Counted from the first letter of the stretch, positions 49,882 to 60,388 are shown. The stretch: DNA of 64,000 bases from Lysobacter alkalisoli (GCF_006547045.1 NZ_CP041242.1:1808001-1872000), one strand, 5' to 3'. Notes: generated by a model not told the origin, from the letters alone. Translations and numbers: made by a program.

Positions 49882-52371
49882 GTGCGGCATCCGCTGACTC
49901 CGGACAGACAGGACCTTCTGCGGGCCACCCCGGAAGGCCTGAGCGGAGCGCAGGCAGTCGAGCGGCTGCAACGCTTCGGTGCCAACGACATCCTCGGCGA
50001 AGTCGTCAGCGGATGGAGGGATTCGGTGCGCGACACCGTGCGCGATCCGATGATCTGGTTCCTGATCGCGGCGGCAATACTGTTCGCGGTACTGGGCGAT
50101 GGCCTGGAGGCGGCTGTACTTGGGCTGGCCCTGCTGCCGATCGCAGGAATGGACCTGTACCTGCATCGCCGCACCCGGGCCAGTCGCGAGGGCCTGGCCG
50201 GACGACTGACGACCCACGCCCGCGTGGTGCGCGACGGCGAGGTCTGCCAGGTCGCCAGCACGTCGCTGGTGCCGGGCGACCTGGTCGTACTCGACGAAGG
50301 TCAGCCGTTGCCGGCCGATGGCGTGATCGTACGGGCGGAGGCATTGCAACTCGACGAGTCCGCGCTGACGGGCGAATCGCTGCCGGCCTGCAAGCATGCC
50401 ATCGACCTGGCCGACCGTCATGGCGCGGTGGCCCATGCGCACTGGGGAGCGGCCGGTACGCGGGTGCTGGCCGGGCAGGGCCGGATGCTGGTCATGAACA
50501 CCGGCGCCGACACGCTGTACGGCGAGCTGGTCCGCTCGGCCCGAGCCGGAGCGCGCGAACGCACGCCGTTGCAGCGGGCAGTAGCGTCACTCGTGACCGT
50601 GCTGCTGGTGGCGGCAGTGGTGCTGTGCCTGGGGCTGGCGGCGACCCGCTACGCACAGGGACATGGCCTGCTCGACGCCCTGTTGAGTGCGGTCACCCTG
50701 GCGGTGGCGGCGTTGCCCGAGGAGTTTCCGGTGGCGCTGGCATTCTTCCTCGCGGTCGGCGTATATCGCCTTGCTCGGCGGCAGGCGCTGGTGCGGCGCG
50801 CGGTGGTGGTCGAGGACATCGGCCGGGTCACCTGCATCTGCACGGACAAGACCGGCACCCTGACCGAAGGCAATCTGCAACTCCGGCATGTGGAACCCGA
50901 TACATCCGTGTCCGCGGCGGAGTTGATGGCGACGGCCGCGCTCGCTTCGCGCCATGGCAGCAGCGACCCGATGGATCTGGAAATACTGGAGAAGACAAAG
51001 CCGCCACCGCGGGAGTTCATCGCAACGTTTCCGTTCACCGAGGATCGCCGCCGCGAAACCGCCATCGTGCGCGATGGGAGTGGTGCGCCGAACGCAGTCG
51101 TGAAGGGTGCCCCGGAAACCGTGCTCGACATATGTGCGATGCGTGCTGCGGATCGCGAGCGCTGGCTGGATCGGGCGCGGGAACTGGCCGGGACGGGCCA
51201 CAAGGTCATTGCGTGCGCGCGCCGCCGGCTCGACGCCTGGAACGGAGTCGAACCGGATCGGGACTTCGAGATGCTGGGCCTGCTCGCCTTTGAAGATCCC
51301 CTGCGTGCCGGTGTGGCCGATGCCGTCGCGGAAGCGCGCGATGCCGGCATCCAGGTGATCATGGTCACCGGCGACCATCCTGGTGCGGCCGCTGCGATCG
51401 CCGCCGAGGTCGGGCTGGGGGAGGGGAGGCCGCGCGTGATCGAAGGCGACGGACTCGATACGTGGTTGGCGAGTCCACCGGTGCAAGGGGCGGGTGTCCC
51501 GTTCGACGTGGTAGCGCGTTGCCTGCCGCTGCAGAAGCTGGCGCTGGTGACGGCGTTGCGACGGTCCGGCGAAGTGGTCGCGGTGACTGGCGACGGGGTC
51601 AACGACGTACCTGCACTGAAAGGGGCCGATATCGGCATAGCGATGGGCGAGCGGGGCACCCGTCCGGCCCGAGAGGCCGCCTCGATCGTACTTCTGGACG
51701 ACAACTTCCGCACCGTCGTTGCGGCAATAGCGGAGGGACGCCAGGTGTTCGCGAACCTGCGCCTGTGCTTCGCCTACCTGCTGCTCGTCCACATTCCGCT
51801 GGTACTGACAGCGGCGCTGCTGCCGTTCGCGGGCTATCCCTTGCCCTATCTGCCCACACATATCGTGTGGCTGGAGTTGGTGATCCACCCGACCGCAATG
51901 CTCGTGTTCCAGCAGGCGGCAGGTGGCGGCCGCCTGCGCCGGCAGCCGCCGCAGCCGCGGGTGCGGTTCTTCTCCGCTGCGGCCTGGTCCGTCATCGCTG
52001 CCACGGGAGCACTGACGACCGTCATGGCCGGGGCGGGTTTCGTCATGAGCCTGGGCAGCGATGCCGATGCGGTCGCTGCGCGCAGCCTGGCACTACCGAT
52101 GCTGCTGGCGGTTTCGGCCGGCGCGGCGCTGGGCCTGGGCGGCCTCCGTCATCGGCCGGGCTGGATCTCGCTCGCGCTTACCACGGCTTCCGCGGTGGTG
52201 CTGATGGAGGTACCGATGCTGGCCGGGCCGCTGCATCTCACTTCCCCCGGTGCGAGTGGATACGCACTGGCGACACTGGTCACGACCGTGGTCGGGGCGA
52301 TCTGCCTCGGATTGCGGCGACACTTCGGTGCAAGTGAAGCAGGTGGAGCAGGGGAGGCGACGCGCGACTGA
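49882..52371 (+). CDS. P2-type cation-transporting ATPase
   Basis: From GTG 49882 (GGAGGG about 8 bases upstream) the product has 829 residues: N-terminal cation-ATPase domain (LSGAQAVERLQRFGANDI), TGES (DESALTGESLPA), helix 4 motif ALPEEFPVAL (about 278), DKTGTLTEGN (about 322), TGDGVNDVPALKGADIGIAMG and C-terminal helices. PEEFP in place of PEGLP sets it apart from classic Ca pumps; the ion is unknown. It follows the mtrB-like gene by 98 bp, so it may export a divalent cation in the same physiological setting, but that is inference. Confidence 0.87.
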   Translation: MRHPLTPDRQDLLRATPEGLSGAQAVERLQRFGANDILGEVVSGWRDSVRDTVRDPMIWFLIAAAILFAVLGDGLEAAVLGLALLPIAGMDLYLHRRTRASREGLAGRLTTHARVVRDGEVCQVASTSLVPGDLVVLDEGQPLPADGVIVRAEALQLDESALTGESLPACKHAIDLADRHGAVAHAHWGAAGTRVLAGQGRMLVMNTGADTLYGELVRSARAGARERTPLQRAVASLVTVLLVAAVVLCLGLAATRYAQGHGLLDALLSAVTLAVAALPEEFPVALAFFLAVGVYRLARRQALVRRAVVVEDIGRVTCICTDKTGTLTEGNLQLRHVEPDTSVSAAELMATAALASRHGSSDPMDLEILEKTKPPPREFIATFPFTEDRRRETAIVRDGSGAPNAVVKGAPETVLDICAMRAADRERWLDRARELAGTGHKVIACARRRLDAWNGVEPDRDFEMLGLLAFEDPLRAGVADAVAEARDAGIQVIMVTGDHPGAAAAIAAEVGLGEGRPRVIEGDGLDTWLASPPVQGAGVPFDVVARCLPLQKLALVTALRRSGEVVAVTGDGVNDVPALKGADIGIAMGERGTRPAREAASIVLLDDNFRTVVAAIAEGRQVFANLRLCFAYLLLVHIPLVLTAALLPFAGYPLPYLPTHIVWLELVIHPTAMLVFQQAAGGGRLRRQPPQPRVRFFSAAAWSVIAATGALTTVMAGAGFVMSLGSDADAVAARSLALPMLLAVSAGAALGLGGLRHRPGWISLALTTASAVVLMEVPMLAGPLHLTSPGASGYALATLVTTVVGAICLGLRRHFGASEAGGAGEATRD

Positions 52372-52532
52372 ATGCCGGATCCCGGCAGGTGGGCGGGGGC
52401 TCAGATGGCCGGTCCTGGGGCCATGCTGGATGCTAGGAAATGCCTATCATTTCTACTTGACTTCCCGCGCCAGCACGGGGGATGCTTTATGGCTGGGAGG
52501 GGCGAGGAAGGCCACCAACAGGGAATGTGCCA

Positions 52533-54695
52533 ATGACAGGGGGAAGTGCGGCCCTTTCCGTGGTGGAAGGCGGTCCTGCTAATGGCCAGCCAGACTTGGC
52601 CCTGAAGGGACTGGTTCTGCTTGCGCAGTTCCATGGCGTATCTGCTGATGCTGCGCAGCTGGCGCATGAGTCCGGGCGCAACGGCGAGCCTTTCGACGAG
52701 ACTGCGTTGCTGTTGGCCGCCAAGAAGCTCGGCCTGAAGGCCAAGGTCGTCTCCCAGCCCGCATCCCGCATCGGGATGGCCAGCCTGCCAGCCATGGCCC
52801 TTGTGCCCGAGGGCGATGCCTTCATCGTTGCAAAGGTCAGTGGTGACCAGGTCGTGATCCACGATCTGGCAGAGAAGCGGCCGCGAGCCGTCTCGCTCGA
52901 TGAATTCGAGAGCCGCTATGCTGGCCGCCTATTGCAGATCGCTTCCCGTGCCTCGGTGCTTGGCGAACTGGCGAAGTTCGACTTCAGCTGGTTCATCCCG
53001 GCAGTGGTCAAGTACCGCAAGCTGCTGCTGGAAGTTTTCATCGTCTCTTTCTTCATCCAGCTGTTCGCGCTGGTCACGCCGTTGTTCTACCAGGTGGTCA
53101 TGGACAAGGTGCTGGTGCACCACGCCATGACGACGCTGCACGTCATCGCCATCGGCCTGATTTCGATGGCGGTGTTCGATGTCGTGATGACCGGGCTGCG
53201 CACCTACGTGTTCGCCCATACCACCAGCAAGATCGACGTGGAGTTGGGCGCACGCCTGTTCCGGCACGTGCTCGCGCTGCCACTGGCCTATTTCGAATCC
53301 CGCCGGGTGGGCGACACCATTGCCCGTGTCCGTGAGCTGGAGAACATCCGCAGCTTTCTCACCGGCCAAGCGCTGACTTCGGTGCTGGACCTGTTGTTCA
53401 CCGGGGTCTTTCTCGCGGTGATGTTCTGGTACAGCGGCTGGTTGACCCTGATCGTGGTGCTTTCGCTGCCAGTCTATGCGCTGATCTCGGCTGGCGTCAC
53501 GCCGGTCCTGCGCAAGCGTCTGAACGAGAAATTCGCCCGCGGTGCCGATAACCAAGCCTTCCTGGTCGAAACGGTCAGCGGCATCGGCACTGTCAAAGCC
53601 ATGGCGATGGATCCCCGGATGACCCGCACCTGGGACAACCAGTTGGCCGGGTACGTGAGCGCCGGCTTTGGCGTGACAAAGGTGGCGACCTTGGGGCAGC
53701 AGGGCGTGCAGTTGGTACAAAAGCTGGTCAGCGTGGCGATTCTGGTCTGGGGCGCACGCTTGGTCATCCAGGGCGAACTGTCGTTGGGCCAGTTGATTGC
53801 CTTCAACATGCTGGCTGGTCAGGTGGCGGCGCCGATTGTCCGTCTAGCCCAGCTTTGGCAGGACTTCCAGCAAGTTGGCATCTCCGTTGAGAGGTTAGGC
53901 GACATTCTCAACACCCGTACCGAGCAGCCTGGCAGCCGCTTGGCATTGCCGCCGATCCAGGGACAGGTGACCTTCGAGCGGGTTTCGTTCCGCTATCGCC
54001 CTGACACGGCCGAAGTCCTTTCCGACATCAACCTGGACATCCGTCCCGGTGAGGTCATCGGCATCGTCGGTCGCTCCGGATCTGGCAAGAGCACGCTGAC
54101 CAAACTGGTCCAGCGGCTCTACACCCCGGAGCGGGGCAGGGTCCTGATTGACGGCCATGACCTGGCTCTGGCCGATCCGGCCTGGCTTCGCCGCCAACTG
54201 GGCGTGGTGCTGCAGGAAAATTTCCTGTTCAACCGCAGCATCCGCGAGAACATCGCCCTGACCGATCCGGGCATGCCGCTGGAGCGGGTGATCCACGCCG
54301 CCAAACTGGCCGGTGCGCATGACTTCATCGTCGAGTTGCCCGAGGGCTACGACACACGGGTGGGCGAGCACGGTACCGGCCTGTCCGGCGGCCAGCGCCA
54401 GCGCATCGCCATTGCCCGCGCCCTGATCACCGACCCGCGCATCCTGATCTTCGACGAGGCCACCAGTGCGCTCGACTACGAGTCCGAACATGCCGTCATG
54501 GCCAACATGCGGGCGATCTGCCGTGGACGCACGGTGTTGATCATCGCCCACCGGCTGTCCACGGTCCGGCAGGCCAATCGCATCGTCGTTGTCGAGAAAG
54601 GGCGAATCGTCGAGTGCGGCACCCATGCCGAGCTGGTCGACCGGCCGGACGGCCACTATGCCCACCTCCATCGATTGCAGCAGGGGCCGGCATGA
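52533..54695 (+). CDS. Type I secretion ABC transporter (HlyB/LapB type)
   Basis: The 720-residue exporter has an N-terminal C39-like domain without the catalytic Cys ([17 protein letters not shown]), hence a docking, not protease, domain; six membrane helices; and an ATPase with Walker [10 protein letters not shown] (about 512), LSGGQRQR and [10 protein letters not shown]. This pattern is typical for RTX-type substrates carrying an uncleaved C-terminal signal. ATG 52533 with AGGGAA was chosen over a frame 17 codons longer. The fusion protein gene overlaps by ATGA. Confidence 0.93.
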   Translation: MTGGSAALSVVEGGPANGQPDLALKGLVLLAQFHGVSADAAQLAHESGRNGEPFDETALLLAAKKLGLKAKVVSQPASRIGMASLPAMALVPEGDAFIVAKVSGDQVVIHDLAEKRPRAVSLDEFESRYAGRLLQIASRASVLGELAKFDFSWFIPAVVKYRKLLLEVFIVSFFIQLFALVTPLFYQVVMDKVLVHHAMTTLHVIAIGLISMAVFDVVMTGLRTYVFAHTTSKIDVELGARLFRHVLALPLAYFESRRVGDTIARVRELENIRSFLTGQALTSVLDLLFTGVFLAVMFWYSGWLTLIVVLSLPVYALISAGVTPVLRKRLNEKFARGADNQAFLVETVSGIGTVKAMAMDPRMTRTWDNQLAGYVSAGFGVTKVATLGQQGVQLVQKLVSVAILVWGARLVIQGELSLGQLIAFNMLAGQVAAPIVRLAQLWQDFQQVGISVERLGDILNTRTEQPGSRLALPPIQGQVTFERVSFRYRPDTAEVLSDINLDIRPGEVIGIVGRSGSGKSTLTKLVQRLYTPERGRVLIDGHDLALADPAWLRRQLGVVLQENFLFNRSIRENIALTDPGMPLERVIHAAKLAGAHDFIVELPEGYDTRVGEHGTGLSGGQRQRIAIARALITDPRILIFDEATSALDYESEHAVMANMRAICRGRTVLIIAHRLSTVRQANRIVVVEKGRIVECGTHAELVDRPDGHYAHLHRLQQGPA

Positions 54696-56113
54696 AACAT
54701 GTCTTCCAGGGAGTGGGAGATTTCGTCTCCCGCTACGTCGGGGTGTTCAAGTCCGCCTGGTCGGTCCGCCACCAGCTGGAGCCCGTCAAGCGCACACCGG
54801 ATGAATTGGCCTTCCTGCCAGCCCATCTGGAGTTGATCGATACCCCGGTATCGCCTCTGCCGCGCTGGACGATGCGGGTCATTATCGCGTTCTTCTGCAC
54901 GGCCCTGCTGTGGGCGATCCTGGGCCATCTGGATATTGTGGCGGTAGCACCGGGCAAGACCGTGGTCAGTTCCAGGACCAAGGTGGTGCAGCCGGCCGAA
55001 ACCGCCGTGGTTCGCCGCATCCTCGTGCAGGACGGCGAAGCGGTGAAGCAGGGCCAGGTGCTGATCGAGCTCGACGCCACCGCCACCGGGGCCGAATACA
55101 CACAGGCCAGCGAGTCATTGATCAACGCACGGTTGGCGGCCCTGCGTCTGTCGGCATTTGCCGGTGCAATTGACGCCGGGCAGCCACCGGAATTGGCCGA
55201 TGCGCCGGACCTTCCGGCGACGCGGCAGGAAGCCGAACTGGCGCTCGTCACCAGCCAGTTCGAGGCCTACCAGGCCCGCAAGCAGGGGCTGAGCGCCGCA
55301 ATTGCCCAGCGCCGGGCCGAGTTACAGACCCTTCAAGCCACCCTTGCCCCATTGGACGAAACCGCCCGCATCGCCCGGACCCGAGCTGAGGACTATGCCC
55401 AGTTGCTGGAAGGCAAGTATGTGGGCCGCCATGAGTACCTCCTGCGCGAGCAAGAGCGGATCGCGGCCGAGCGCGATCTCGCCACCCAGCGCAACCGCAT
55501 GCAGGAAGTGCGTTCGGCCCTCAGCGCGGCGCAGGAAGAGTTGCGCCTCCTGATCACCGACACACGACAACAGGCCCTCGATGGCCTGCGCCAGGCCAAC
55601 GAGCAGGTGGCGCAACTGAGCCCGGAGGTCAGCAAAACCGGTCAGCGTGACCGTCTGATGGAACTGCGTGCCCCGGTGGACGGCACGGTGCAGCAACTGG
55701 TCGTGCATACAGTCGGCGGCGTGGTGACCCCGGCACAACCGCTGCTGGCCGTGGTACCCAGTGAGGAGGGGCTGGAAGTCGAGGCCACCATCCTTAACAA
55801 AGACATCGGCTTTGTCCGCCCGGGCCAGTCGGTGACCGTCAAAGTCGAGAGCTTTCCCTTCACCCGCTACGGCTATCTCGTCGGCACGGTCGAAAGCGTG
55901 TCGCACGATGCTGCGCAGGATGAGCACATGGGCTTGGTATTTCCGGCCCGGGTCAAGCTGGACAGCACGCAATTGACGATCAACGGCGTGCCGGTGCAAC
56001 TGACCGCAGGCATGAGCCTGAGCGTGGAGATCAAGACCGGCAAGCGGCGGGTTATCGACTACATCCTGAGCCCGCTGCGGCGGCATGCATCCGAAACCTT
56101 CCGGGAGCGCTGA
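54692..56113 (+). CDS. Type I secretion membrane-fusion protein (HlyD type)
   Basis: The 473-residue protein has one N-terminal membrane helix ([27 protein letters not shown]), a lipoyl half-motif ([30 protein letters not shown]), a long coiled coil (about 180-310) and the C-terminal beta-barrel part ([20 protein letters not shown]). It bridges the ABC exporter to a TolC-type channel, which is not encoded here. Confidence 0.94.
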   Translation: MKHVFQGVGDFVSRYVGVFKSAWSVRHQLEPVKRTPDELAFLPAHLELIDTPVSPLPRWTMRVIIAFFCTALLWAILGHLDIVAVAPGKTVVSSRTKVVQPAETAVVRRILVQDGEAVKQGQVLIELDATATGAEYTQASESLINARLAALRLSAFAGAIDAGQPPELADAPDLPATRQEAELALVTSQFEAYQARKQGLSAAIAQRRAELQTLQATLAPLDETARIARTRAEDYAQLLEGKYVGRHEYLLREQERIAAERDLATQRNRMQEVRSALSAAQEELRLLITDTRQQALDGLRQANEQVAQLSPEVSKTGQRDRLMELRAPVDGTVQQLVVHTVGGVVTPAQPLLAVVPSEEGLEVEATILNKDIGFVRPGQSVTVKVESFPFTRYGYLVGTVESVSHDAAQDEHMGLVFPARVKLDSTQLTINGVPVQLTAGMSLSVEIKTGKRRVIDYILSPLRRHASETFRER

Positions 56114-56117
56114 TCCG

Positions 56118-57296
56118 ATGAGCGAATCGATACGATCGGACCAACAAGAGTCGGTACCTGCCGTAGCGAGCCCCGGAGGGCCTTGTCAGACGTCCGACTC
56201 CCGGCGCATGCCGCGTCCGGGAGAACCCGCCCCCTGGTTCAAGGCACGCTCGCCGGTCAATCCGAATTTCAGTTTTGACACTGCAGCCGGACGCAGGATC
56301 GTGTTGTTCTTCTTCGGCTCGGCCGCCGATATAGGGGCACATCGGGTACTTGAAACGTTACTGGCCTGCCGTGAGCGGTTTGATGACCGGGATTGCGCCT
56401 TCTTCGGTGTGAGCGTCGATCCGGAGGATGAGCGCTCGGGCCGGATCCAGGAGCATCTTCCGGGCTTCCACCTGTTCTGGGATTTCGACCAGGCTGTCAG
56501 TCGACTGTACGGTGTGACGGGCGGCACCGGATGCGGAAACCGCTATCGCCCGACCTGCTTCGTATTGGATGAACGCCTCCGGGTGGCGGCGGCCGTCCAG
56601 ATTGCCGGATCGCCCGAGCGCATGGTCGAACAAGTCATGCAGGCACTGGGCGCGCTGCCGCCGTTGCAGGCCGAGCAGTTGGTCGATGTGCCCGCTCCGG
56701 TGTTGATCGTACCGCGCATATTCGAGCCCGGGCTATGCCGGACGCTGATCCAATACTACGAGGAGCGGGGCGGCGAGCCGTCCGGGTTCATGCGGGATAT
56801 CGACGGCCAGACCGTGCTGGTGCACGACGCGCGCCACAAGCGTCGATGTGACCGGACGATCGAGGACGAGACCCTGCGCCAGGTGTGCATGCATCGCATC
56901 CATGACCGCTTGCTGCCGGAGATCGAGAAGGCTTTCCAGTACCGGGCCACACGGATCGAGCGCTACATCGTCGCCTGCTACGACGAGCAGAACAGCGGTC
57001 ACTTCCGTGCCCATCGCGACAACACCACGCGCGGCACGGCCCATCGGCGCTTTGCCGTATCGATCAATCTCAATGCGGGCGAATACGAGGGCGGGGTACT
57101 GCGTTTTCCCGAGTTCGGCTGGCAGATGTACCGACCACCAACGGGTGGGGCGCTGGCTTTCTCGTGCTCATTGCTACATGAGGCCACGCCGGTGACGCGC
57201 GGTAAGCGTTATGCCTTCTTGCCATTTTTGTATGACGAACAAGCCGCTGCGGTGCGAGCGAGCAATAGTCGAAGTATGCAGTTGGAGACCCCATGA
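56118..57296 (+). CDS. Fused redoxin / 2-oxoglutarate-Fe(II) dioxygenase
   Basis: The 392-residue protein has an N-terminal peroxiredoxin-like domain (PGEPAPWFKARSPVNPNFSFDTAAGRRIVLFFFGSA, then FFGVSVDPEDE) and a C-terminal prolyl-hydroxylase-like domain with Fe ligands H299, D301 (AHRDN) and H354 (LLHEATPV), then the Arg/Lys (RGKRYAF) that binds 2-oxoglutarate. The redoxin half lacks the usual peroxidatic TxxC and is probably not a peroxidase. It sits in the secretion operon 4 bp after hlyD, so it may hydroxylate the exported protein. Confidence 0.85.
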   Translation: MSESIRSDQQESVPAVASPGGPCQTSDSRRMPRPGEPAPWFKARSPVNPNFSFDTAAGRRIVLFFFGSAADIGAHRVLETLLACRERFDDRDCAFFGVSVDPEDERSGRIQEHLPGFHLFWDFDQAVSRLYGVTGGTGCGNRYRPTCFVLDERLRVAAAVQIAGSPERMVEQVMQALGALPPLQAEQLVDVPAPVLIVPRIFEPGLCRTLIQYYEERGGEPSGFMRDIDGQTVLVHDARHKRRCDRTIEDETLRQVCMHRIHDRLLPEIEKAFQYRATRIERYIVACYDEQNSGHFRAHRDNTTRGTAHRRFAVSINLNAGEYEGGVLRFPEFGWQMYRPPTGGALAFSCSLLHEATPVTRGKRYAFLPFLYDEQAAAVRASNSRSMQLETP

Positions 57297-57739
57297 GCGA
57301 CCCATACAACTCCTACGGATCGTCCCTGCCACCCGTGGCGCCAGCCGCCCCCAGAGCCGTTGCCATGCCGCAACCACACCTCGACAGAATCTCGGAACTG
57401 AATGTGTCCGATAGCTGGAAAAGAAAACTCAGGCTGATCGAGAAGGCCGGCGGTCCGGACTTTCCGAATCGCCGCAACCTAACCGCTCGTGAACGCCTTT
57501 CGGCTGGGTTCAACGTTCTCGCGTTTCTCTTCGGCCCGATTTATCTCGTCATCAAGGGGCTTTGGCGTCAGGCGATTGTGTATGTATTGCTTGTTATAGC
57601 CTTGGCTTTGCTGCTTGAAATGATGGGGCTTGGCAAACTCATGCGTGGTATTGGCTCCACCTTGAGCATCATTTTCTCGATGAGGGCGAATGCCGGTTAT
57701 TACGCAAAGGTCGTGCTGGGGAAAGCCTCTTGGGTGTAG
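57293..57739 (+). CDS. DUF2628-like membrane protein
   Basis: The 148-residue protein has a Pro/Ala-rich N-terminus, then NLTARERLSAGFNVLAFLFGPIYLVIKGLWRQAIVYVLLVIALALLLEM, typical of the DUF2628 family with two or three membrane helices. It overlaps the dioxygenase gene by ATGA and so belongs to the secretion operon. Function unknown. Confidence 0.8.
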   Translation: MSDPYNSYGSSLPPVAPAAPRAVAMPQPHLDRISELNVSDSWKRKLRLIEKAGGPDFPNRRNLTARERLSAGFNVLAFLFGPIYLVIKGLWRQAIVYVLLVIALALLLEMMGLGKLMRGIGSTLSIIFSMRANAGYYAKVVLGKASWV

Positions 57740-57775
57740 TGATTTTCCTTCTTTCTAGCTGCGTGGGCGATTTAA

Positions 57776-58327
57776 ATGATGAGTTCCAACGATAAAGACA
57801 TGGTGACTGCCTCCTTAAAGATCTATTTGGTCATGTGTTTAACTTTGTCTGTGCTAGGGGTTGGGCCGGAAGCTGTTGCCGACATGGTCGCTCGTGTAAC
57901 GGAAGGTAAGACCATGAAGACGCTCGCGTTGATCAACGGAGACCTGTCATACCTGCCCGGCTATGTCGGAACTATTGCCTTGGCGTGCCCCGTCATATTT
58001 GCGATTTCTTTAGCTCACTTCATTCGAAAATCAAGAACAATTCCGATTAATGCAAATGAAAAGTGGCTCGTCGCCTTTTTTATTGTTGGCATTGCTATGG
58101 CCGCATGTGGAATCTACGTTCCAATCGAAGGAATTAACGATGCGACTCCGCACCCGCGCCTGATAAGGATGCGCATATTTATCGATGCAATCTCTATGAA
58201 TAGAGTGTCAGCAGGGATCTTTTATTTCGTATTTTTCTTCGGCGGCAGTGTGTTTGGAGCAATGTCCTGCCTGTGCATAGTGGAATTAAAGAGGCGCATA
58301 TGGAAAGAGGCGGCGGCGCGAGGATAG
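57776..58327 (+). CDS. Multi-pass membrane protein of unknown function
   Basis: The 183-residue product has four predicted helices (LKIYLVMCLTLSVLGVG, GTIALACPVIFAISLAHFI, LVAFFIVGIAMAACGIYV, GIFYFVFFFGGSVFGAMSCLCIV). Base composition falls clearly below that of the neighbours (many A/T third positions), a sign of transfer. No family recognised. It opens a lower-GC stretch of orphan genes. Confidence 0.65.
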   Translation: MMSSNDKDMVTASLKIYLVMCLTLSVLGVGPEAVADMVARVTEGKTMKTLALINGDLSYLPGYVGTIALACPVIFAISLAHFIRKSRTIPINANEKWLVAFFIVGIAMAACGIYVPIEGINDATPHPRLIRMRIFIDAISMNRVSAGIFYFVFFFGGSVFGAMSCLCIVELKRRIWKEAAARG

Positions 58328-58337
58328 ACGGCTCCAG

Positions 58338-58401
58338 AGACACTTTCTGAAAGCTGAGCGCGGGAATTCCTGACATAGGATGGGACAGCTCCCTAATGTC
58401 A
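58338..58401 (+). repeat. Duplicated intergenic segment, copy A
   Basis: It begins AGACACTTTCTGAAAGCTGA and ends GATGGGACAGCTCCCTAATG-TCA. A diverged copy is at 59367-59418. Copy A also contains an 8-bp inverted repeat (CCTGACAT ... ATGTCAGG). Both copies lie upstream of a gene that starts ATGATG after an ACAAAGGA-like site. Confidence 0.65.
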
Positions 58402-58455
58402 GGGAGTGGTCGATATTCAATGCTCGATAAGCGTCAGAGACAAAAGGATTGAGAA

Positions 58456-58665
58456 ATGATGCAAGACAGTGCCACATGGATCGAGCGCCACATCATGCAG
58501 GCAGCCTTGGGCGCTACAAACACGCCGCAATCACACCCTGTGCAACTGCAGTTCGGCCTGGGCGCGGACCGTTTCCGTGCTAAAATGGAAGCCAAACGGA
58601 AAAGGTTCGCGGATGTACATCCTGCGCCTCGGCCGCGTAAGCAGACCAGGGAGAGTGTGCGATGA
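58456..58665 (+). CDS. Small hypothetical protein, uncertain
   Basis: A 69-residue frame (MMQDSATWIERHIMQAALGATN ... RFRAKMEAKRKRFADVHPAP) follows an AAAAGGA site and overlaps the next lipoprotein start by ATGA. The basic, helical C-terminus gives no family. It could be a leftover of a longer gene. The coupling is the main reason to list it. Confidence 0.45.
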   Translation: MMQDSATWIERHIMQAALGATNTPQSHPVQLQFGLGADRFRAKMEAKRKRFADVHPAPRPRKQTRESVR

Positions 58666-59308
58666 GACGATTCACGAAAGTGTCTCTGGCACCGTTTTCT
58701 TGTCCTGGCGTTTGGTTGACCCTGATTGTCGGAGTCGTATGGCTTGCTGGCTGCGCAAAGCACGGAAATCCTGAGCCTCCGGAATACGAAATAAATCCAG
58801 CGCCGACGGAAGAATACAAGATTACTGTTGAGGCTAGCGAGGCGATCTTGCATGGAGCGATAGTTGAAGCGCAGTACGTCATATCCAATAACAGGGAATG
58901 CGCCCCATAGATCGTGGAGCGGCCGTCGGCGGCCTCAGGGTTCAACATCGAGCGCGTCTTGAAACTAATTCTCTTGTAGGCCCCTCTGGAAAATCGATAC
59001 ACCTGCGGATATTCAGCGATAAGATCACGCCATCTGATTACTGGGGGCTTGGCGTGTGTAGTTGGAAGCTATTAGCACTTCAGGTTAACAGTAGAGATGG
59101 CGCTGAGCATCTATTAAACATACCTGGCGATGATGTTATATATGAGCGCGGGGTCAAGTGGATTTGCCATCCTCGGACCCAGTCGCGCCCTACCTTCAAA
59201 TGTTTTATGCAAGGAGACGGGGCTGGCTCACGTGAATTATCTGACCCTTTCGGTAATAGAATTGACGGCATAGCGATCGTTTCAATATCAGAGAGAGTCC
59301 AGGAATGA
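58662..59308 (+). pseudogene. Frameshifted lipoprotein, candidate immunity protein
   Basis: The first frame gives a lipoprotein signal (VWLTLIVGVVWLAGC) and ITVEASEAILHGAIVEAQYVISNNRECAP before TAG at 58908. The next frame continues IDRGAAVGGLRVQHRARLE and later DYWGLGVCSWKLLALQVNS to 59308. One base added to the C4 run at 58903-58906 would join them. The joined protein (about 215 residues) recalls xanthomonad lipoproteins found beside secreted toxins, with a GVCxWxL core; this resemblance is from memory and not tested. Confidence 0.6.
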
Positions 59309-59366
59309 CTGTTTTACTGACGTTTAAGCAAGCTTTTCGAATGCGGCCTACGATTCAAGCCTAAAA

Positions 59367-59418
59367 AGACACTTTTGAAGGCAGAGCGCGGATGAGATGG
59401 GACTGCTCCCTGATGTCA
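59367..59418 (+). repeat. Duplicated intergenic segment, copy B
   Basis: AGACACTTTTGAAGGCAGAGCGCGG followed by GATGGGACTGCTCCCTGATG-TCA, matching copy A at 58338-58401 with small indels. After it a 48-codon frame (59414-59560) of ordinary GC runs to the next gene; no function is evident. Confidence 0.65.
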
Positions 59419-59596
59419 CAGTCGCAGGCGATGGAGAAAGCTGGTTGCATGCAAGCCCCGACCTTGCCGGCGTACTACAGCACGTGGTCCAGCAAAGATG
59501 TCCAGCTTCGAAGGGTCGATCTCACGGGACTCGGCTTGGCTGAACATGGCGCTAATTAGGATCGTCTATCAGTGCCGGGAACAAAGGAGTAGGTGA

Positions 59597-60370
59597 ATGA
59601 TGCGAGCCCGTGTTGGAATTTTCGAAGCTCCCAGGCCGGCAGGGCGGAGTAGGGGAATCAACTTAGTTCGCCTCCTTTCATGCTTCGTGGCCATTCCGAT
59701 TATCGTGACTGCCTGTGATGATGCGCGAGAACTCAAGAAAGCGAACAAGGAAATGGAAACATGCGTGATGTCACTCGGCCTTAAGAATCGCATTATAGAA
59801 AAAGGAATTCACTCCAAAGATGAGGTGGAGGCCGTTCTGTCCAGATATCGTTACGATGCCGATAGGGCGTGCTTTGCTCAGCGATGGTCTTTCCCTGAAG
59901 GGGTCTACGCCTCTGTAACAACAAGCAACTGGATGTCCGGGGAATCGCTCAGAGTATCTTTCATGAGGTTTGACCCGGCACTATCCATGCAGACTCGAGA
60001 CAGTGTGCTTATAAGGCCGGTCGGGGGGCATCTGGAATTTTCGAGTATATACGAGTTGGCCTTTCAGGAAAGGGCTGGGGAAAAGATCGCCGTCATCGGG
60101 GACGGAGTTGACGTGTATCAAAGCAAACTAAGCAATGCAAGCACATGGGTTCATATTGCTGTCGAACGAGAGCTTTATGCAACCGCAGTATTCGAGAAGG
60201 GTGAGGTTCTGAATTTTGCGTCCGCCAAAGGTTTGGCTCAGGTAGGTGCAGATTTTAAACCTGGCTACGAGATTCGATACAAAATACCAGCTAAGCATGC
60301 GCCATTCATCAGAGAGATAAACTCCAGCATCAAGGAGTCAATCGAGTCTTTCATGCTACCGAAAGAATGA
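59597..60370 (+). CDS. Orphan lipoprotein of unknown function
   Basis: The 257-residue product has a basic N-terminus, hydrophobic LVRLLSCFVAIPIIVTAC with a lipobox-like VTAC, and a mature part with EVEAVLSRYRYDADRACFAQRW and a beta-rich centre. Ribosome-binding site AAAGGAG precedes the ATG. Codon use is A/T-richer than the core genes. It is the second cassette of the island and shares its upstream segment with the previous one. Confidence 0.65.
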   Translation: MMRARVGIFEAPRPAGRSRGINLVRLLSCFVAIPIIVTACDDARELKKANKEMETCVMSLGLKNRIIEKGIHSKDEVEAVLSRYRYDADRACFAQRWSFPEGVYASVTTSNWMSGESLRVSFMRFDPALSMQTRDSVLIRPVGGHLEFSSIYELAFQERAGEKIAVIGDGVDVYQSKLSNASTWVHIAVERELYATAVFEKGEVLNFASAKGLAQVGADFKPGYEIRYKIPAKHAPFIREINSSIKESIESFMLPKE

Positions 60371-60388
60371 TCACGGAGGTCATACGGC

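Noticed and set aside
52441-52490. TTGACT at 52457 as the -35 of the secretion operon promoter
   Set aside because: No acceptable -10 box lies 16-18 bp downstream; the nearest T/A-rich hexamer is over 22 bp away.
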